NCBI RefSeq assembly: GCF_016403105.1 | Contig: NZ_CP046155.1 | Coordinates: 496,001-560,000, forward strand | Direction: 5' to 3' | Source: Leptolyngbya sp. BL0902 | GTDB taxonomy: Bacteria > Cyanobacteriota > Cyanobacteriia > Phormidesmidales > Phormidesmidaceae | DNA length: 64,000 nt | Part shown: positions 61,315 through 64,000 of the stretch, one piece after another | Layout of the letters: each line of letters begins with the position of its first letter | Numbering within the stretch: position 1 is the first letter of the stretch | Notes under the pieces: generated by a model | What the model saw: the letters and a program-made list of their open reading frames with translations, nothing else | What the model was told of the DNA's origin: nothing | Database searches by the model: none | Made by a program: the position numbers and the translations under genes

Positions 61315-61373
61315 TGAGCTTTATGAGCCTCAGCAACAGCATTGCCATAGAACCCATGGCCATAGAACCCATG
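61311..61373. repeat. Short tandem duplications (9 bp and 15 bp)
   Basis: TTTATGAGC twice (61311-61328) and GCCATAGAACCCATG twice (61344-61373), next to the petE terminator. Confidence 0.8.
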
Positions 61374-61429
61374 CCGACGGCGGTAGCCAGTTCCCAGGAC
61401 GCAAACGACGGAACTAGCACGCCCAGGCT

Positions 61430-61843
61430 TTAGATCACGCGGGTGGCCAGCAGTTGTTCTTCGAGGGCGGCAATGCGGTGATAGGCGGCGGTGAGTTGGG
61501 CTGTGAGGCGCTGAATCTGGATGTCTTGGGAGAGGTTGGCGTCTACCGTCTGCCGCTCTGAGGGCTGATAGTCGCCATCGACCAGCACATCTTTGTGTTC
61601 ACACACGGCGTCTAACCCAGAAGCCCCTGAGCTTGGGGATGGGCGGGATAGGCTGTGCGGGGCACTATAGCGAGGCATTCCGTAGGTGCTGGATCCTCCA
61701 ACTCTCAGGTCAGCCCTGACATCTAGGGGGGGATGAGAGGAGCCCAACATGGCAGAGATTTGATCCTTGACTTGGTCAATCAGATGATGCAGTTCGTCAA
61801 CTTTTTCAGTCAAGATAACGACTTGCGTTTGGATGGAGTCCAT
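61430..61843 (-). CDS. Small protein with helical ends, function unknown
   Basis: A 137-residue protein. The N-terminal 35 residues form a predicted coiled coil (MDSIQTQVVILTEKVDELHH) and the last 35 a second one (IQRLTAQLTAAYHRIAALEE). The centre is Ser/Pro-rich and unstructured-looking. No family recognised. It converges on petE. Confidence 0.55.
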   Translation of the reverse strand: MDSIQTQVVILTEKVDELHHLIDQVKDQISAMLGSSHPPLDVRADLRVGGSSTYGMPRYSAPHSLSRPSPSSGASGLDAVCEHKDVLVDGDYQPSERQTVDANLSQDIQIQRLTAQLTAAYHRIAALEEQLLATRVI

Positions 61844-62158
61844 ATGACGCCTACAGGGGAAATGTCATCCCCATCCTAAGTCTGCTAACCTCTATTACCC
61901 GGTCTTTCCTGAATCATTTAACGTTTGTTTGACTAAGTTTTAAACTATTTTCAATCAAAAGAGCTTTACCATCGTGCCTACAAAGAACCGTGGCAGATTA
62001 TGGTGATTTGTAGGTGATGAACGAAAAAACGTTACATTTAGCACTGAAGTTCGTGGTTTTACTGGAATACTTCGATCTAGCTCTCCCCTCCCCACCCCGA
62101 ATCTGCGGTGAGGTTTTTATTTTTTCATAACAGAAAAAATACCCTGGGGCTGGGCCCT

Positions 62159-62282
62159 GGTTGACTAACAAAACTTGCGAGAACCCATCGTGGTCGAAGG
62201 GGCAGGAGCCCTGACCCCTAGGTGAATCCAAGGCTGTAGGGGCGTGGTTTTTGCGCCCGCCGCAGAATCTTTTGTCCGTTAG
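62159..62282. repeat. Interspersed repeat, family A, copy 2
   Basis: Aligns end to end with 25418-25541 (shared GGGGCAGGAG.CCTGACCCCTAGGTGAA and CTTTTGTC at the end), with scattered substitutions. It lies in the 460-base gap before the ATPase gene, which otherwise shows nothing clear. Confidence 0.85.
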
Positions 62283-62303
62283 AACTGGGCCATTGGCAGG
62301 GGG

Positions 62304-64000
62304 CTAAAGCCCCTTCCCTGAACGGCTTGATGGCTGAAAAGACCGTCGTAGCAGGAGTGAGTTAACCACCACCGTCACCGAGCTAAAGGCCATCAGACCT
62401 CCAGCGGCAGCGGGGCTGAGGCTGGTGCCAAAGGAGGGAAGTAGCACTCCGGCGGCAAGGGGAATGGTGATGAGGTTGTAGGCAAAAGCCCAGGTTAGGT
62501 TCTGACGAATTTTGCCGACGGTGGCGCGGCTCAGGTCGAGGGTTTCCAGCAGGCCAGAGAGGTGGTTGGCCATCAGAATGACGTCAGCGGTGTCTACGGC
62601 GATGTCGGTGCTCGATTGCAGGCTGACCCCCACATCGGCCTGGGCGAGGGCAGGCGCATCGTTCAGGCCATCTCCCACCAGAGCAACGGTGTGGCCATCG
62701 GCTTGAAGCGCTTGGAGGGCGGCTACTTTGGCCTGGGGCGAGGCTTCTGCCATCACCTGATCGGCGGGGAGATGCAGTTGGGCTGCAATGGCCTGGGCGA
62801 CGGCGGATCGGTCGCCGCTGAGGAGGTAGACAGCGAGGCCCCGCTCTTGCAACTGCTGTACTACGGCAGCGGCTTCGGGACGCAGGGAGTCGGCGATGGC
62901 CAGATAGCCCACCAAGGTTTGGCCTAGACCCAGATAGACCACCGTTTGGCCGTTTTGTTCTAAGGCTTCCACCGCTGCGAGAACGGACTCAGGGATCGTG
63001 ATGTCCTGCTGTTGCAGCCAGGTGGGATTGCCAAGAATGCAGGGGGTAGGAGTGCCTTGCCAGGTGACGGTCGCCACCACGCCAAGGCCCGGTTCGGTGA
63101 TGAAGTGATCGGCTGGAAGCAGCGGTAAAGCGTCGGCTTGGGCCGCCGCTTGAATCGCTACGGCCAGGGGATGCTGGGTGCCGCTTTCCACGGTGGCGGC
63201 GAGTTGCAGAATATCTGAAGGACTCCGACTGCTGACCAGGGCTTCGATGGCCGTGACCCTAGGTTGGCCCAGGGTGAGGGTTCCAGTTTTGTCAAAAACC
63301 ACGGTATCGACCTGGCCTAGGGCTTCGATTCTATCGCCGCCGCGAATCAGCAGACCTCGTTCGGCTCCTAGGCCCGCACCCACCAAAATGGCCGTCGGCG
63401 TGGCCAACCCCAAGGCACAGGGACAGGCTACCACCATCACCGCAATCGCTAACTTGAGACTCACCAGCACGGTGGAGGAGGTGGCGGTGATCGCGTGATC
63501 CATGGCGGCCATGCCGAGGGTGGCGGACATTACCTCAGGCCAGCGGGGAAGACCAATGAAGTACCAAAACAGGAAGGTTAACACCGCCAACGAAAGGACG
63601 CCGTAGGTGAAATAGCCGGAAATGTTGTCGGCTAACCGCTGGATGGGGGCCTTGCGGCTTTGAGCCGTGTCCACCAGATGAATCATCTGAGCGAGCAGGG
63701 TGTTTTGCCCCGTGCCCGTCACCTGAACGGCAATGGCTCCCGTCTGGTTGAGGGTGCCTGCGGCTACGCTGTCCCCCGGTTGTTTGAGGACAGGAATTGA
63801 TTCCCCAGTCAGCATGGCTTCGTCTACGGTGGATTGCCCCGCGACGATTACCCCATCGGCGGGGATTTTCTCCCCCGGTAGCACCTGCACCCATTCCCCT
63901 GGTTGCACATAGCTAGCCGGAACTTCTACCCCCGCTTGGGCCACCTCCGAGGTGCTAGGGTCAGCAATTAAGCGAGCCACACTGGGCTGAAGCTCCACCA
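62304..64000 (-). CDS. Copper-type P1B ATPase, N-terminus beyond the window
   Basis: At least 564 residues, incomplete at the N-terminus. The actuator TGES, the metal-binding [11 protein letters not shown] in the membrane, the phosphorylation site [11 protein letters not shown], and the hinge [16 protein letters not shown] are all visible. The CPC motif and the final segment [13 protein letters not shown] mark the CopA/CtaA/PacS (Cu+) group. In cyanobacteria CtaA and PacS deliver copper to plastocyanin; which one this is cannot be told without the N-terminal metal-binding domain. It is transcribed toward the petE region. Confidence 0.93.
   Translation of the reverse strand, partial: VELQPSVARLIADPSTSEVAQAGVEVPASYVQPGEWVQVLPGEKIPADGVIVAGQSTVDEAMLTGESIPVLKQPGDSVAAGTLNQTGAIAVQVTGTGQNTLLAQMIHLVDTAQSRKAPIQRLADNISGYFTYGVLSLAVLTFLFWYFIGLPRWPEVMSATLGMAAMDHAITATSSTVLVSLKLAIAVMVVACPCALGLATPTAILVGAGLGAERGLLIRGGDRIEALGQVDTVVFDKTGTLTLGQPRVTAIEALVSSRSPSDILQLAATVESGTQHPLAVAIQAAAQADALPLLPADHFITEPGLGVVATVTWQGTPTPCILGNPTWLQQQDITIPESVLAAVEALEQNGQTVVYLGLGQTLVGYLAIADSLRPEAAAVVQQLQERGLAVYLLSGDRSAVAQAIAAQLHLPADQVMAEASPQAKVAALQALQADGHTVALVGDGLNDAPALAQADVGVSLQSSTDIAVDTADVILMANHLSGLLETLDLSRATVGKIRQNLTWAFAYNLITIPLAAGVLLPSFGTSLSPAAAGGLMAFSSVTVVVNSLLLRRSFQPSSRSGKGL

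Noticed and set aside
1-64000. CRISPR array, rRNA operon, prophage or IS transposase
   Set aside because: No regularly spaced identical repeats, no rRNA sequence, no phage structural genes and no transposase frame were found.

Overview
The window is chromosomal DNA from a GC-rich, oxygenic cyanobacterium. It encodes cytochrome b6 and subunit IV (petB, petD), cytochrome c-550 (psbV), plastocyanin (petE), a phycobilisome-linker-domain protein, the D1-processing-type protease CtpA and a cyanobacterial-type glutamate-cysteine ligase. The general style suggests a filamentous, Leptolyngbya-like lineage, but that is inference from gene content only. Most genes are housekeeping genes in short or single-gene transcription units on both strands.

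Layout. 1-6.2 kb: a PhyH-type dioxygenase, a bifunctional proline-catabolic PutA, then an AT-richer island with an HTH regulator, a zinc-ribbon peptide, a decayed antitoxin pair and a degenerate second copy of the putA 3' end. 6.3-15.5 kb: peroxiredoxin, an NCS1 permease, ThiE, a DUF3124 lipoprotein, a Tat-exported MBL-fold protein, PepP, an anti-sigma-type kinase, a DUF92/VTE6-like membrane protein and a small exported peptide. 15.9-24.7 kb: a cNMP-AAA+-polyferredoxin fusion, a 29-residue membrane peptide, a D,D-peptidase, an AEC transporter, a peptidoglycan-binding protein and a large FG-GAP/Calx-beta/DUF4114 surface protein. 25.4-37 kb: tRNA(CAU), a frameshifted chemotaxis receptor, a LysM-M23 hydrolase, TrmL, GshA, RNase HI and dnaX interrupted by an intein. 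37-51 kb: MIF-like protein, phycobilisome linker, TyrRS, PBP1A, a small gene behind a strongly structured leader, a response regulator and a pseudo-receiver, NagA, a YedE pair, IlvE and an RDD-pentapeptide protein. 51-64 kb: photosynthetic electron-transfer genes, CtpA, a DMT exporter, a solitary Dam, TyrA, AccD and a partial copper-type P-ATPase.

The most remarkable locus is dnaX. A 430-residue intein interrupts the Walker B motif of the tau/gamma clamp-loader subunit. Between its splicing blocks B and F, exactly where an in-frame homing endonuclease would normally sit, lies a complete two-motif LAGLIDADG endonuclease in a different reading frame (-1 relative to dnaX). It has its own ATG and stop, while the dnaX frame stays open throughout. 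About 1 kb is therefore double-coding: one frame gives the endonuclease, the other a Ser/Thr/Pro-rich linker inside the intein.

Other items worth attention are the cNMP-AAA+-FeS membrane fusion with a decayed AAA+ core, a branched hairpin-rich leader at 41.87-41.99 kb, many short tandem duplications (period about 11-15 bp) in intergenic DNA, two families of roughly 110-200 bp interspersed repeats, and unusual abundance of the palindrome CCTAGG.
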